Shown here: positions 34,936 through 35,219 of the stretch, piece by piece
Layout of the letters: each line of letters begins with the position of its first letter
Numbering within the stretch: position 1 is the first letter of the stretch
Source: Bacillota bacterium
GTDB lineage: Bacteria; Bacillota; Sulfobacillia; Sulfobacillales; JAIMBI01
Length of the DNA stretch: 35,219 nt
Direction: 5' to 3'
Assembly (NCBI GenBank): GCA_021846565.1
Contig: JAJZWS010000031.1
Span: 1-35,219 of the forward strand
The notes under the pieces: model-generated
What the model was told of the DNA's origin: nothing
Database searches by the model: none
What the model saw: the letters and a program-made list of their open reading frames with translations, nothing else
Translations under genes and position numbers: made by a program

Positions 34936-35219
34936 TGGACCCAAGACCCCGCCCGCGCGTGGCGCCAGGGCCGGGCGGCGGCCGGGACCGTCGACTGCCT
35001 GGGCTGCACGCACCACCTGGGGACGAGCCGCACGGGCCGGATGGCCGTCAAGCGTCAGCCGACGACGAAGAGCGTGCAGCGGTTCCTGCGGGAGACGAAA
35101 GCGTGGCGGCGTCAGCACATGCATGACGCGCCGCGCGAGCACCAGCGGATGCTGACCGCGAAGCTGCGCGGGTTCTACCAGTACTTTGGGATATCCGGGA
35201 GCGCCCCCACGCTGGGGTG
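34936..35219 (+). pseudogene. Group II intron reverse transcriptase/maturase, C-terminal fragment
   Basis: In one plus-strand frame running to the window edge, the translation contains DCLGCTHHLGTSRTGRMAVK, a thumb-proximal block (FDFLGFTHYxGxSRxG in intact proteins), then TKSVQRFLRETKAWRRQHMH and KLRGFYQYFGISGSAPTLG, the maturase-domain signature KLRGHYxYYGVxGN. The seven RT palm motifs, including YADD, are absent upstream, where the DNA is instead the promoter of the Phd/VapC pair. It is therefore 5'-truncated; whether it continues intact beyond 35219 cannot be seen. Phe-to-Cys changes in the FLGF block suggest decay. Confidence 0.7.

Noticed and set aside
1-35219. CRISPR arrays, tRNA or rRNA genes
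   Set aside because: No regularly spaced repeats and no tRNA- or rRNA-like segments were seen on either strand.

Overview
The window is about 35 kb of GC-rich bacterial chromosome. It is organised around the ribosomal-protein and RNA-polymerase cluster: rpmG-secE-nusG-rplK-rplA on the left and rplJ-rplL-rpoB-rpoC on the right. The short RpoB (1205 aa) and RpoC (1160 aa) lack large lineage-specific insertions. With the classic L10 leader, strong AGGAGG-type ribosome binding sites and frequent GTG starts, this fits a GC-rich member of the Bacillota (Sulfobacillus, Symbiobacterium or Thermaerobacter-like). The genus is inference; no rRNA or tRNA gene is present to fix it.

Layout. Positions 1-3663 are decayed DNA: a possible group II intron RNA fragment, a frameshifted AbiEii-type nucleotidyltransferase pseudogene and a GH31 glycosidase pseudogene in several frames. 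An intact MFS exporter/permease gene (3617-4846, minus) lies immediately upstream of the GH31 remnant. From 5128 to 7347 runs the rpmG-secE-nusG-rplK-rplA operon, with a clear promoter in front and a hairpin after it.

Between rplA and rplJ, which are usually adjacent, lie about 16 kb carrying 18 unrelated genes. They are a small membrane protein, D-Ala-D-Ala ligase, an ECF sigma factor, an unrecognised 288-residue protein, an AbrB/PIN toxin-antitoxin pair, an M1 aminopeptidase, a four-gene overlapping cluster (ornithine cyclodeaminase-like, GNAT, DUF1697, histidine phosphatase-like), a second AbrB-like/PIN pair, an N-acyl-D-amino-acid deacylase, a Phd/VapC pair with a palindromic operator, an MFS transporter with a long structured leader and an M24 Xaa-Pro peptidase. 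Several act on peptides or D-amino acids, so a peptide-scavenging and cell-wall theme is plausible but unproven.

The rplJ-rplL-rpoB-rpoC operon follows, with its own promoter, an L10 leader and a terminator/antiterminator switch. Downstream of rpoC there is no rpsL-rpsG-fusA. Instead there is a two-helix ion channel with an RCK domain and a very unusual selectivity filter, a DUF998-like membrane protein and a minus-strand Phd/VapC pair. The 3' part of a group II intron reverse transcriptase runs off the right edge.

The most interesting signals are the split ribosomal operon, the channel filter, the four small PIN toxin-antitoxin modules with their operators, the ECF sigma factor without a visible anti-sigma beside an unknown protein, and the structured leader before the second MFS gene.
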